Source: Pseudomonas nunensis
Lineage (GTDB): Bacteria; Pseudomonadota; Gammaproteobacteria; Pseudomonadales; Pseudomonadaceae
DNA: 64,000 bases
Direction: 5' to 3'
Assembly (NCBI RefSeq): GCF_024296925.1
Contig: NZ_CP101125.1
Location: forward strand, 5,396,501-5,460,500
Numbering within the stretch: the stretch's first letter is position 1; each line of letters starts with the position of its first letter. Positions 9,595-17,860 of the stretch are shown one piece after another. The notes under the pieces were generated by a model that saw only the letters and a list, made by a program, of their open reading frames with translations, did no database searches and had not been told where the DNA came from. The position numbers and the translations under genes are program-made.

Positions 9595-10386
9595 TCACTG
9601 CCGAAACAATTCCCCCGGGGTAAACCCGAACAACCCCTTGAACGCCGCAATAAACGCTGACGTCGAGTCATACCCGCAAGCCAGCGCCGCATTGGTCACG
9701 CTGTCGCCCTCCTCCAGCAAACTCAGCGATGACAACAGCCGCGCACGCTGACGCCAACCGCGAAAGCTCAACCCCGTCTCACGCTGAAACAACCGCATCA
9801 GGGTTTTCTCCGAGGTTCCCAACCGAGCCGCCCATTCCTGCAACGTCACGTTCTGCTCAGGGTTTTCGATCAGCTCGTTGCACAACCCAAGCAAGCGTTC
9901 ATGCCGGGGCAGCGGTAGCGAGAATTCAACTTCGGGCAAACTCGCCAACTGATCCAGCAGCACATTCACCAGCCGCGCTTCCTGGCTGTCACCCTGTGGA
10001 TACTCCACTGGCAGCAAGCAAAAACTCTTGATCAACTCCCGGGCCAGCGGCGTCACTTCCAGCACCCGACAGCGTCCGTCCGCCCATTGGCAATCCTCGC
10101 GACGCACATACAGGCTACGCATCTCGGCGCGCATCGAGGTGACGACTTGGTGTTCGAGATCGGCCGGAATCCAGATGCCCCACTGCGGTGGCGCGAAGAA
10201 ACTGCCCTCAGCGGTGTGCACGCCGAGAACGCCGCTGATGGCGTAGGAAAACTGCACCCAGTCGTGGCGATGCGGCGGTGTCCATGAACCGGCGTTGAGG
10301 CTTTCGGCGCGGGCGAATAGTGGGCGCGGTAAAGCGGCCAGCGCTGGGATGGAGCGTTCGAGGGAGAGTTGTCCGTTGGACGTCAT
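9595..10386 (-). CDS. AraC-family transcriptional regulator
   Basis: 263 residues. The N-terminal cupin sensor (HRHDWVQFSYAISG, PPQWGIWIPADLEHQV) resembles the NimR/YeaM group. The C-terminal double helix-turn-helix contains TLQEWAARLGTSEKTLMRLF and ends GFTPGELFRQ. Relatives often control an adjacent MFS exporter, but none lies next to it here. The ligand is unknown. Confidence 0.92.
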   Translation of the reverse strand: MTSNGQLSLERSIPALAALPRPLFARAESLNAGSWTPPHRHDWVQFSYAISGVLGVHTAEGSFFAPPQWGIWIPADLEHQVVTSMRAEMRSLYVRREDCQWADGRCRVLEVTPLARELIKSFCLLPVEYPQGDSQEARLVNVLLDQLASLPEVEFSLPLPRHERLLGLCNELIENPEQNVTLQEWAARLGTSEKTLMRLFQRETGLSFRGWRQRARLLSSLSLLEEGDSVTNAALACGYDSTSAFIAAFKGLFGFTPGELFRQ

Positions 10387-10464
10387 TGACGGGCCTTGTG
10401 TCGCAGGACGGCAGATAGCACGACGTTAGGCCAACTCGTCCGCCCTGACAAACACAATTCCCCT

Positions 10465-10548
10465 TGTGGGAGCGGGCTTGCTCGCGAAGGCGGTGTATCA
10501 GGCAATATTTATGTCGACTGACACACCGCTATCGCGAGCAAGCTCGCT
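10465..10548. repeat. REP pair interrupted by the IS110 element
   Basis: The left REP is intact. The right REP reads gcgagcaagctcgct and stops at 10548. Its missing end (cccacagggg) resumes at 11717 after the insertion sequence, so this REPIN was the insertion target. Confidence 0.92.
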
Positions 10549-10560
10549 TGTATGTTTAGA

Positions 10561-10710
10561 CTTGAAGGGGTGGGCGGGACTAAAAGCTCGATTCTGACTC
10601 TGACCAGTACAGACCGTGGGAGACTTCTCATCCCGCCCCTTCTACCCAAAGCGCCGATAAGGAATTCATCGGTAAAACCGACGATAGAGGCAAGCCAGCG
10701 CAAGGGTAAA
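10561..10710 (+). ncRNA. Predicted IS110 bridge RNA
   Basis: This is inferred from sequence and hand folding. Stem-loop 1 (arms 10564-10579 and 10631-10642) holds AAGCTCG (10584-10590), identical to the seven bases left of the CT core in the REP. It also holds GTGGGAG (10616-10622), complementary to CTCCCAC at the core and right flank. Stem-loop 2 (arms 10644-10654 and 10698-10707) holds GAAT (10662-10665), identical to the element's right end before CT, and CAAG (10691-10694), complementary to CTTG at its left end. Each loop has an apical hairpin between its two guides, as in IS621. Confidence 0.75.
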
Positions 10711-10749
10711 CCCCGACAAGCACCTAAACCCTAGCTCCGAGGATTCGTC

Positions 10750-11685
10750 ATGACAATCCTTACTTTGCAGACCGTGGTTGGCATCGATATCGCCAAGGCT
10801 GAAATCGTTGCTTATCGTACCGATCGTCAAATCACTGACACCATCAAAAACGATCGAACAGCCCTCAAACGCTGGCTTAAAACACTGCCCGCGCAAAGTG
10901 CTATCGCCGTTGAAGCTACCAACATCTATCACCTGGACACCGTCGAGCTCGCTCATGCAATGGGCCATCAGGTCTATGTCGTGGACGCTTATCGGGTGAG
11001 CAACTATCGCCGTGGTATCGGTCAGCGAGCCAAGAACGATCCCTGCGATGCTCGTCTGCTGGCGCGCTATTTGACGAATGAACAAGACGGGCTGCGGATC
11101 TGGAGCCCGCCACCCAAGGCCTACACTTCGCTGAAAAGCCTGCTCCACAGGCGTGCGACGCTGATCCAGAACCACGCTGGTCTGATGCTGAGCTGGGCCA
11201 ATGAGCCCTTACTGAAGAAAGTGCAGGCCGCCCAGCAAAAGGCCTTCAAGCAAGCGGATCAGGCCATTCAGAAACTGCTGCGCAAGGTCAGCAAAGAGGC
11301 AGGTATTGACGACAATATCGACCGTTGCAAAGCCATCGAAGGGGTTGGCGAACTGACCGCCACTGGGTTGGCGACGACCTTTATGCGCGGTGATTTTGCC
11401 AATGGTGATGCGTTTATCGCGTTTCTGGGGATGGACCTTACGGTCGATGACTCCGGGAAGAAAAACGGGCCCCGGTATCTGACCAAAAAAGGGGATCCGG
11501 AAGTACGCCGGCTGGCTTACAACGCAGCCATGGCGGCCTGCCGTTCGGCTAAATGGAAGCCGTTTTACGAGGCGTATTTGGCAAGAGGCTTCTCAAAAAC
11601 CCAAGCCTTGGTAGCCCTTGCCCGGAAACTCTGCCGGGTGGCATTTGCCCTGATGAAAAATCAGAGCGAATACCGACCGGCTTGA
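10750..11685 (+). CDS. IS110-family transposase (DEDD recombinase)
   Basis: A 311-residue RNA-guided recombinase of the IS110 family. The N-terminal RuvC-like DEDD domain shows Asp13 (GIDIAK), Glu55 (VEATN) and Asp97/Asp100 (KNDPCDARLLA). After a coiled coil comes the Transposase_20 domain (IEGVGELTATGLAT, FLGMDL). It carries the conserved Ser235 in DDSGKK, the likely catalytic serine, and GDPEVRRLAYNAA. It should excise and insert the element using the bridge RNA encoded just upstream. GAGG precedes the ATG. The frame is intact, so the protein may be active. Confidence 0.95.
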   Translation: MTILTLQTVVGIDIAKAEIVAYRTDRQITDTIKNDRTALKRWLKTLPAQSAIAVEATNIYHLDTVELAHAMGHQVYVVDAYRVSNYRRGIGQRAKNDPCDARLLARYLTNEQDGLRIWSPPPKAYTSLKSLLHRRATLIQNHAGLMLSWANEPLLKKVQAAQQKAFKQADQAIQKLLRKVSKEAGIDDNIDRCKAIEGVGELTATGLATTFMRGDFANGDAFIAFLGMDLTVDDSGKKNGPRYLTKKGDPEVRRLAYNAAMAACRSAKWKPFYEAYLARGFSKTQALVALARKLCRVAFALMKNQSEYRPA

Positions 11686-11740
11686 AGTTACAGGGTTGCC
11701 CTGCAACATAGAATCTCCCACAGGGGGGATTGTGCAGGGA

Positions 11741-13018
11741 TCAGCGTTCGATGATGGCCGTGACGCCCTGGCCACCCGCCGCGCAAATCGAGATCAGCCC
11801 TCGCCCCTTGCCCGCCGCATCCAGCAACTTCGCCAGGTTGGCGACGATTCGTCCACCGGTCGCGGCAAACGGATGCCCAGCCGCCAACGAACTGCCCTTT
11901 ACGTTGAGTCGGCTGCGATCAATGGAGCCCAGCGGCGCGTCGAGGCCGAGGCGGGTTTTGCAATATTCGGGATCTTCCCAGGCCTTCAGCGTGCACAGCA
12001 CTTGCGCGGCGAAAGCTTCGTGGATTTCGTAGTAGTCGAAGTCCTGCAAGGTCAGGCCGTTGCGGGCGAGCAAGCGCGGCACGGCATACACCGGCGCCAT
12101 CAGCAGCCCTTCGGCGCCGTTGACGAAATCCACCGCCGCCGCTTCGCCATCGCGCAAATAGGCGAGGATCGGCAAGCCGCGTTCCTTGGCCCACTCTTCA
12201 CTGCCCAGCAACACCAGCGACGCGCCATCGGTGAGCGGTGTGGAGTTGCCGGCGGTCATGGTGCCCTTGGCGCTTTTCTCGAACGCTGGTTTGAGCGAGG
12301 CAAGTTTTTCCAGAGTCAGGTCCGGGCGCAGGTTGTTGTCGCGGGTCAGGCCGAGGAACGGCGTCATCAGGTCGTTATGCCAGCCTTCGGCGTAGGACGC
12401 GGCGAGTTTCTGATGGCTTTCGAGGGCCAGTTGATCCTGCTCGGCGCGAGGGATGTTCCAGGTCTGGGCCATCAATTCGCAGTGTTGGCCCATGGACAGG
12501 CCGGTGCGCGGTTCGCCGTTGCGCGGGAATTCGGGGATCAGGTGACCGGGGCGCAGTTGCAGGAAGGTTTTCAGTTTGTCGCCGGTGGTCTTGGCGCGGT
12601 TGGCTTGCAGGAGGATTCTGCGCAGGCCTTCGTTAATGCCGATTGGCGCATCGGAAGTGGTGTCGACGCCGCCGGCAATGCCGCACTCGATCTGACCCAA
12701 GGCAATTTTATTCGCCACCAGCAACGCGGCTTCAAGGCCGGTGCCGCAGGCTTGCTGGATATCGTAGGCCGGGGTGGTCGGCGACAGCCGCGAGCCGAGC
12801 ACGCATTCGCGGGTCAGGTTGAAATCCCGGGAATGCTTGAGCACCGCCCCCGCCGCCACTTCGCCCATGCGCAGACCGTGCAGGTTGAAGCGTTCGATCA
12901 AGCCTTCGAGCGCTGCGGTGAGCATCGCCTGGTTACTGGCGGTGGCGTACGGCCCGTTGGAGCGGGCGAAAGGGATACGGTTACCACCAATGATCGCGAC
13001 GCGGCGCAGCTGGGTCAT
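11741..13018 (-). CDS. Acetyl-CoA C-acyltransferase (thiolase, FadI-like)
   Basis: A 425-residue thiolase that cleaves or forms 3-ketoacyl-CoA. The nucleophilic Cys is in QQACGTG, the HEAFA motif and the His of GHPFAATG complete the active site, and the second Cys is in ISICAAGGQG. Length and insertions fit the FadI-like long thiolases. AAGGAG lies eight bases before the ATG. It is divergent from the ketoreductase/MaoC pair at 13280, and the three genes probably act on the same acyl chains. It matches PA4785 by remembered synteny. Confidence 0.93.
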   Translation of the reverse strand: MTQLRRVAIIGGNRIPFARSNGPYATASNQAMLTAALEGLIERFNLHGLRMGEVAAGAVLKHSRDFNLTRECVLGSRLSPTTPAYDIQQACGTGLEAALLVANKIALGQIECGIAGGVDTTSDAPIGINEGLRRILLQANRAKTTGDKLKTFLQLRPGHLIPEFPRNGEPRTGLSMGQHCELMAQTWNIPRAEQDQLALESHQKLAASYAEGWHNDLMTPFLGLTRDNNLRPDLTLEKLASLKPAFEKSAKGTMTAGNSTPLTDGASLVLLGSEEWAKERGLPILAYLRDGEAAAVDFVNGAEGLLMAPVYAVPRLLARNGLTLQDFDYYEIHEAFAAQVLCTLKAWEDPEYCKTRLGLDAPLGSIDRSRLNVKGSSLAAGHPFAATGGRIVANLAKLLDAAGKGRGLISICAAGGQGVTAIIER

Positions 13019-13056
13019 GAAAAGCTCCTTAAAAATTATTTGTGAATGCGATCCCC

Positions 13057-13147
13057 TGTGGGAGCGGGCTTGCTCGCGAAAGCGGTGGGTCAGTCAACAA
13101 AGATGTTGAATGTGCTGGCCCCTTCGCGAGCAAGCCCGCTCCCACAG
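13057..13147. repeat. REP pair (REPIN)
   Basis: Inverted REP cores of the tgtgggagcgggcttgctcg type lie in the divergent promoter region between the thiolase and ketoreductase genes. Confidence 0.88.
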
Positions 13148-13279
13148 AGTCAGTGTTTTCCTGAAAGACCTGCTACACATCAATCACCTGTGTTCAAGCG
13201 TAGGCCTAATCTCATGGATCGAACGACTGATCGCCATTCGTGGTCCACACTTTGAACCCCAGCTGCCGGAGAGCGTTCC

Positions 13280-14632
13280 ATGTCAGACCGTTATATCGAC
13301 TTCGCCAATTCGTCCATCGGCCACCGTCTGGTCGGGGCCTTGGGCCTGCCGTCGCCGGTGCGTCTGGAACGCTGGCAGGCCGGACGCCTGCGACCGGTCG
13401 AAGGGGCACTGCTGATTGGCGGCGGACCACTGGCGGAAAATGTCAGCGTATTCGCCAATCGACTGACCGATGCGATCTACAGCTACGGCACCGAACCGTC
13501 CCTGGCCACCGCGTGGATTCCCGGGCATGGCCCGAAACTCAAGGCAGTGGTGTTTGACGCCAGTCACTTGGTGCAGACCGATCAGCTCAAACAACTGCGC
13601 GAGTTTTTCCAGCCACTGATGAAAAACCTCGATAGCAGTGCGCACGTGGTGATCCTGGGACAAGCACCGGAAAGCCTCAGCGATCCGATCGCCTCCAGTG
13701 TCCAGCGTGCCCTCGAAGGTTTCAGCCGTTCGCTGGCCAAAGAACTGCGCAGCGGCGGCACGTTGCAATTGATTTATGTCGGCGACGGCGCCGAGGATCA
13801 GCTTGAAGGACCACTGCGGTTTTTCCTCTCGCCCAAAAGCGCTTTCGTGTCCGGGCAAGTGATTCGCCTGGTCGCGTGCGATACGCCGGTGCAGGACTGG
13901 ACGCGTCCGTTATCCGGGCGCAAAGCGCTCGTGACTGGCGCGGCACGTGGCATCGGTGCGTCCATCGCCGAAACCCTGGCGCGTGACGGCGCCGAGGTCA
14001 TCCTGCTCGACGTGCCACCGGCCAAGGCAGATCTCGAAGCCCTCGCCGCACGCCTCGGCGGGCAGAGCATCACCCTGGATATCTGCGCCGAAGACGCCGC
14101 CGCACAGTTGATCGAACACCTGCCCGACGGCATCGACATTGTGGTCCACAACGCCGGCATCACCCGGGATAAAACCCTGGCCAACATGACCCCGGAATTC
14201 TGGGATGCGGTGCTGGCGGTCAATCTCAATGCACCTCAAGTGCTGACCAAAGCCTTGCTCGATGCCGGCACCCTGCGCGACAACGGCCGGGTGATTCTGC
14301 TGGCCTCCATCAGCGGCATCGCCGGCAATCGTGGGCAAACCAACTACGCCGCGAGCAAGGCCGGGTTGATCGGTTTGGCTCAGGCCTGGGCACCGCTGCT
14401 GCATGAGCGCGGCATCAGTATCAACGCAGTGGCGCCGGGGTTTATCGAAACCCAGATGACCGCGCACATTCCGTTCGGCCTGCGCGAAGCCGGGCGCCGC
14501 ATGAGTTCCCTCGGCCAAGGCGGCTTGCCGCAAGACGTCGCCGAAGCGGTGGCGTGGCTGGCGCAACCGGGCACCGGCGCGTTCACCGGGCAGGCATTGC
14601 GGGTCTGTGGGCAAAGTGTCTTGGGGGCGTAG
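13280..14632 (+). CDS. 3-oxoacyl-(ACP/CoA) reductase, long FabG4-like
   Basis: 450 residues, roughly 200 longer than ordinary FabG. The C-terminal part is a short-chain dehydrogenase with an NAD(P)-binding TGAARGIG motif, NAGITRD, and the Ser-Tyr-Lys triad (SISGIAG, YAASK). The N-terminal part is a degenerate nucleotide-binding-like domain found in high-molecular-weight FabG4 proteins. It overlaps in function with, and is followed two bases later by, the MaoC gene, so reduction and (de)hydration of 3-oxoacyl chains are coupled in one operon. Confidence 0.92.
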   Translation: MSDRYIDFANSSIGHRLVGALGLPSPVRLERWQAGRLRPVEGALLIGGGPLAENVSVFANRLTDAIYSYGTEPSLATAWIPGHGPKLKAVVFDASHLVQTDQLKQLREFFQPLMKNLDSSAHVVILGQAPESLSDPIASSVQRALEGFSRSLAKELRSGGTLQLIYVGDGAEDQLEGPLRFFLSPKSAFVSGQVIRLVACDTPVQDWTRPLSGRKALVTGAARGIGASIAETLARDGAEVILLDVPPAKADLEALAARLGGQSITLDICAEDAAAQLIEHLPDGIDIVVHNAGITRDKTLANMTPEFWDAVLAVNLNAPQVLTKALLDAGTLRDNGRVILLASISGIAGNRGQTNYAASKAGLIGLAQAWAPLLHERGISINAVAPGFIETQMTAHIPFGLREAGRRMSSLGQGGLPQDVAEAVAWLAQPGTGAFTGQALRVCGQSVLGA

Positions 14633-14634
14633 CG

Positions 14635-15489
14635 ATGATTATTGACTGGCACACACTCAACCGCGAACCGAGCCTGCCCGGATTGTATGCGCGGGCAGCC
14701 CTGCGTCGAAAAATCACCGGTACGACCCTGCCGGATACGGGTTTGCATTGCTGGCTTGATGTCGATCCGAAACGCCTGGCGGATTATCGCAAGGTCTGTG
14801 GTTTTGCCGATAACGGGTTGCTGCCGCCGACGTATCCACATGTCTTGGCGTTTGCCTTGCAGATGCAGTTGCTGACGTCCGAAGAGTTTCCGTTCCCGTT
14901 GCTGGGGCTGATTCACTTGAGCAATCGCATTCGCGTGCTGCGGCCCATGGGCGGTGTGCATCGCGCGCGCGTCAGCGTGCAGGTGCAGAACCTGCAACCG
15001 CATGCCAAGGGCGCGACGTTCGATTTGATCACGACCCTGGATGATCAGTTGGGTACGCTGTGGGAAGCGCAAAGCCAGATGTTGTGTCGCGGGGTCAAAC
15101 TCGAAGGCGAGCCGATTGAAGAGGTTTTGGCACCGACGCTGGCTCTGACGGAAGTGACACGCTGGAAAGCCCCGGCGGACATTGGCCGGCAATACGCCAA
15201 GGTGTCCGGGGATTACAACCCGATTCACCTGAGCGCGGCGAGCGCCAAGATATTCGGTTTTCCTACGGCGATTGCCCACGGATTGTGGAACAAGGCGCGA
15301 ACGCTGGCGGCGTTGGCGGATCATCTGCCGACGGCGAACATCGAGATTTCGGTGCAGTTTCGCAAGCCAGTGCGTTTGCCCAGTGAGGTGACGTTGCTGG
15401 CCAGTGCGGCGGCGTCCAGTGGCGACCTGCAACTGGTCGGTGCCGGGGAGCTGGAGCATATGGTGGGGCATTGGCGGCCTGTTGCCTGA
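14635..15489 (+). CDS. MaoC-family acyl dehydratase/hydratase
   Basis: A 284-residue double-hotdog protein. The hydratase motif SGDYNPIHLSAASAKIFGFP carries the catalytic Asp and His, and AIAHGLW follows. The N-terminal half is the degenerate hotdog. It probably interconverts 3-hydroxyacyl and 2-enoyl thioesters with the upstream ketoreductase. The ATG at 14635 lies two bases after the fabG-like stop, and GGGGG serves as the ribosome site. Confidence 0.9.
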   Translation: MIIDWHTLNREPSLPGLYARAALRRKITGTTLPDTGLHCWLDVDPKRLADYRKVCGFADNGLLPPTYPHVLAFALQMQLLTSEEFPFPLLGLIHLSNRIRVLRPMGGVHRARVSVQVQNLQPHAKGATFDLITTLDDQLGTLWEAQSQMLCRGVKLEGEPIEEVLAPTLALTEVTRWKAPADIGRQYAKVSGDYNPIHLSAASAKIFGFPTAIAHGLWNKARTLAALADHLPTANIEISVQFRKPVRLPSEVTLLASAAASSGDLQLVGAGELEHMVGHWRPVA

Positions 15490-15955
15490 GTTTTTCGGCA
15501 GGTAGTTCTTTGGAGTCTGCCAGTCCGTCTTCGCGAGCAAGCCCGCTCCCACAGGGTGAACACGATATTTGTGTTCATCCTGTGGGAGCGGGCTTGCTCG
15601 CGAAGAACGATGACGCGGTACAACAGGAGCAGCCGAGGAATATTGACCGCAGAAAAACATGATTAATTGTGTATATATCTTAAGTGTCCTTCCCGCCCGC
15701 TCTTGCCTCGCTAAAAACCCGCGTCATTGATTTAAAACGAATTTACTTCAAGCAAACCACCCGACTTACACCCAAGGCATTAGTCCTTAGGCTGCATCCG
15801 CACGCCCCTGCATAAAGGGGTTAATACCAACTTGAGAATGGTACGAAAGCGCCCCCTGGATTGTGATGCACACAACGGACGAAGGCATTGCCGGCGAAAG
15901 ATCGGCAGGCCATCGAAGACAACGAACGTTGTAACAGGTGCAAGGAATCTCTCTC
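15490..15955. other. 466-bp intergenic region: REP hairpin and leader
   Basis: The region holds the REP palindrome at 15529-15605, then an AT-richer stretch (15660-15850) that probably contains the promoter of the Gly-Thr repeat gene. A short hairpin gcccctgcataaaggggt lies near 15803-15821. No convincing gene was seen. Confidence 0.55.
15529..15605. repeat. REP palindrome, nearly perfect
   Basis: Two REP cores face each other, with the gap (gggtgaacac/gtgttcatcc) itself palindromic apart from one mismatch. The whole 77 bases form one long hairpin. Confidence 0.9.
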
Positions 15956-17692
15956 ATGAAAACTCCAGTGTGGTGCAAGTCGGCAACAGCTTTGGCGTTG
16001 ATCCTTTCTCTCGGCCTCGCGGGTTGCAGCAGCGGCGGTGGTGGCCATCACAGTACTTCCGGCGGTTCTTCCGACGGTGCGGCAGGTGCGGCGGGCGCCG
16101 GCAGCGGCGGTTCCGCAAGCGGTGGGACTGACGGCTCGGGTGGTGGTACAGCCGGGACCGGAAGCACTGACGGCACCGGCGGCGGTACGGGTGGGACTGC
16201 CGGAACAGGTGGCACCGATGGCACGGGGGGCACAGGTGGCACCGCAGGTACCGGCGGAACCGGTGGCACGGCCGGAACGGCCGGAACGGGCGGCACCGGC
16301 GGCACCGGCGGCACCGGCGGCGGGACAGGTGGGACAGGCGGCACTGCTGGCACCGGAGGCACGGGCGGCACCGGCGGTGGAACTGGCGGTACTGGCGGTA
16401 CTGGCGGCACAGGTGGAACTGGAGGAACTGGAGGAACCGGCGGCACACCCGTCACTCCGCTGGTCACCAGCACCGTGGTTTCCGACCTGGGCAAAACCGT
16501 CAGCGGCGTGGGTGACGGTGTCAGCGGCATCGGCAATTCTTTATCGACAGTGCCTGTCGTAGGAGGCGTTGTACAAAGCGCCGTCAACACCACCGGCAAT
16601 GTCGTGGACAGTATCGGCGGCGGGCTGACTGGGGGCCTGGGCAAAATCGGCACCGACCCTCAAGCCGTCACCAAAACCACCGCCATCGTTGGCAACGTCG
16701 TGTCCGATGCCGGCACCGGCGTGACCGATATCAGCGGCAAACTGGCGACCGCCACCGGCAGCATTCCACTGGTGGGCGGTGTGGTCAGCAAAGTCACCCC
16801 GGTACTCGGTGGTGTCGGCGAAAAAGTCACCATGCTCGGCGATACCTTGAACGTCGCCACTAGCACCGGGCCTTTGGGATCACTCAGCAACGGCCTCGGC
16901 AACAAGGTCTTGGTGCCAGTGGTCACGCTGACCGAGGGCCTGACCGGCAAAGTCGGCAGCGCAACCGGCCTGGGCGCTCCAGTCAACGGCCTGGTCAGCA
17001 ACGTCGCCGGTGCCGTCGGCGGTCTGGGCGGCAAAGTGACGGCGGCCGGCGACGGTAACCCGTTGACCAACACCTTAGGCGCAGCGCTGACCAATGTAGC
17101 GACCACCGCTGGTGCAGCCGGCGGCTTGGTGGCGGCTCCTGGCGCCGGTGCGGGCGGCCTCGGCACCACCGGATTGCTGCAAACCGTCGGCGGCGCCGTA
17201 GCGAATGTCGGCGCTGGTTTGAATGCCGGCAACACCAACCCGGTCGTCAGTGCCGGCGGTGTGAACCTCGGCGCGGTCGGCGGCACAGTGGCTTCGGTAG
17301 GCGGTGCATTGGGTGGCTCGAGCGCGCCCAACCTGACCCCGACCGCACCTCTTGCGAGTGTCGGTGGCGCCGTCGGTACGGCATTGAATCCAGTCACCAG
17401 CGCCGTCACCACCGTCACTCAACAAGTGGGCACCGCCACCGGCCTCGGTGCACCGGTCAACGGTCTGGTCGCTCAGGTTGGCGGTGCGGTCGGCAACGTC
17501 GGCAGCAGCATTGCCGCCGCCGCGCCCAACCCGGTGGTGGCAGCGGTCGGCAACACCGTCACGACTGTCGGCGCCACGGTTGGCGCGGTCGGTGGATTGG
17601 TCACCGGCGCAACCGGCGGCGGCACTTCCGGCACCGGCACAACCGGCGGAATTGGTGGCTTGCTGGGCGGCCTGACCGGCAACAAACGCTGA
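15956..17692 (+). CDS. Gly-Thr repeat (collagen-like) lipoprotein, putative TpsB cargo
   Basis: A 578-residue exported protein. The signal peptide ends in the lipobox LAGC (Cys24). Residues about 41-164 are almost only Gly, Thr and Ala, with glycine at every third position over long stretches (collagen-like G-T-G/A triplets, no proline) and occasional register slips. Residues 165-578 are Ala/Gly/Val-rich and contain a duplicated segment starting ATGLGAPVNGLV. There are no known catalytic motifs. MKTPVW at 15956 was chosen as start because AAGGAAT and the signal peptide fit. A terminator separates it from the TpsB gene, but the pairing suggests surface display. Confidence 0.82.
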   Translation: MKTPVWCKSATALALILSLGLAGCSSGGGGHHSTSGGSSDGAAGAAGAGSGGSASGGTDGSGGGTAGTGSTDGTGGGTGGTAGTGGTDGTGGTGGTAGTGGTGGTAGTAGTGGTGGTGGTGGGTGGTGGTAGTGGTGGTGGGTGGTGGTGGTGGTGGTGGTGGTPVTPLVTSTVVSDLGKTVSGVGDGVSGIGNSLSTVPVVGGVVQSAVNTTGNVVDSIGGGLTGGLGKIGTDPQAVTKTTAIVGNVVSDAGTGVTDISGKLATATGSIPLVGGVVSKVTPVLGGVGEKVTMLGDTLNVATSTGPLGSLSNGLGNKVLVPVVTLTEGLTGKVGSATGLGAPVNGLVSNVAGAVGGLGGKVTAAGDGNPLTNTLGAALTNVATTAGAAGGLVAAPGAGAGGLGTTGLLQTVGGAVANVGAGLNAGNTNPVVSAGGVNLGAVGGTVASVGGALGGSSAPNLTPTAPLASVGGAVGTALNPVTSAVTTVTQQVGTATGLGAPVNGLVAQVGGAVGNVGSSIAAAAPNPVVAAVGNTVTTVGATVGAVGGLVTGATGGGTSGTGTTGGIGGLLGGLTGNKR

Positions 17693-17746
17693 ATTGCACC
17701 TGGCCGATTCGACGGCCTTACCTACAGCGCCTACGCTTGGTTGGAG

Positions 17747-17783
17747 GCGGAAGATTCGAATCGAGTCTTCCGCTTTTTCTTTT
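17747..17783 (+). terminator. Intrinsic terminator after the Gly-Thr repeat gene
   Basis: GCGGAAGA (17747-17754) pairs with TCTTCCGC (17766-17773) and is followed by a T-rich tail, tttttctttt. It lies about 55 bases after the stop codon and before the TpsB gene. Confidence 0.88.
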
Positions 17784-17860
17784 GGAGCATGACACCTCTG
17801 GGTTCCGGTTCAGTCAGCTGACGAACCTCGGGATGTTGCGATATGACCATGGAGTGTCCT

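Larger units (their letters stand above)
10549..11716 (+). mobile_element. IS110-family insertion sequence in a REP
   Basis: An element of about 1,168 bp bounded by a shared CT dinucleotide (10547-10548 and 11715-11716). Removing it restores a continuous REP palindrome. There are no long terminal inverted repeats, as expected for IS110. It has one transposase gene, about 200 bp of non-coding DNA on the 5' side and only about 30 bp on the 3' side, which is the IS110 rather than IS1111 layout. It appears intact. Confidence 0.9.

Noticed and set aside
11686..11714. IS1111-type 3' non-coding RNA in the insertion sequence
   Set aside because: Only about 30 bases lie between the transposase stop and the element end, too few. 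The long non-coding part is on the 5' side.
11696..13045. 449-codon open frame antisense to the thiolase
   Set aside because: The opposite strand encodes a complete thiolase with all active-site motifs. The antisense frame has no recognisable motif and is a by-product of GC-rich codon use.
16090..16450. Apparent CRISPR-like direct repeats
   Set aside because: The period is 9 bp or a multiple, with no spacers, and the tract is coding for Gly-Thr triplets in frame.
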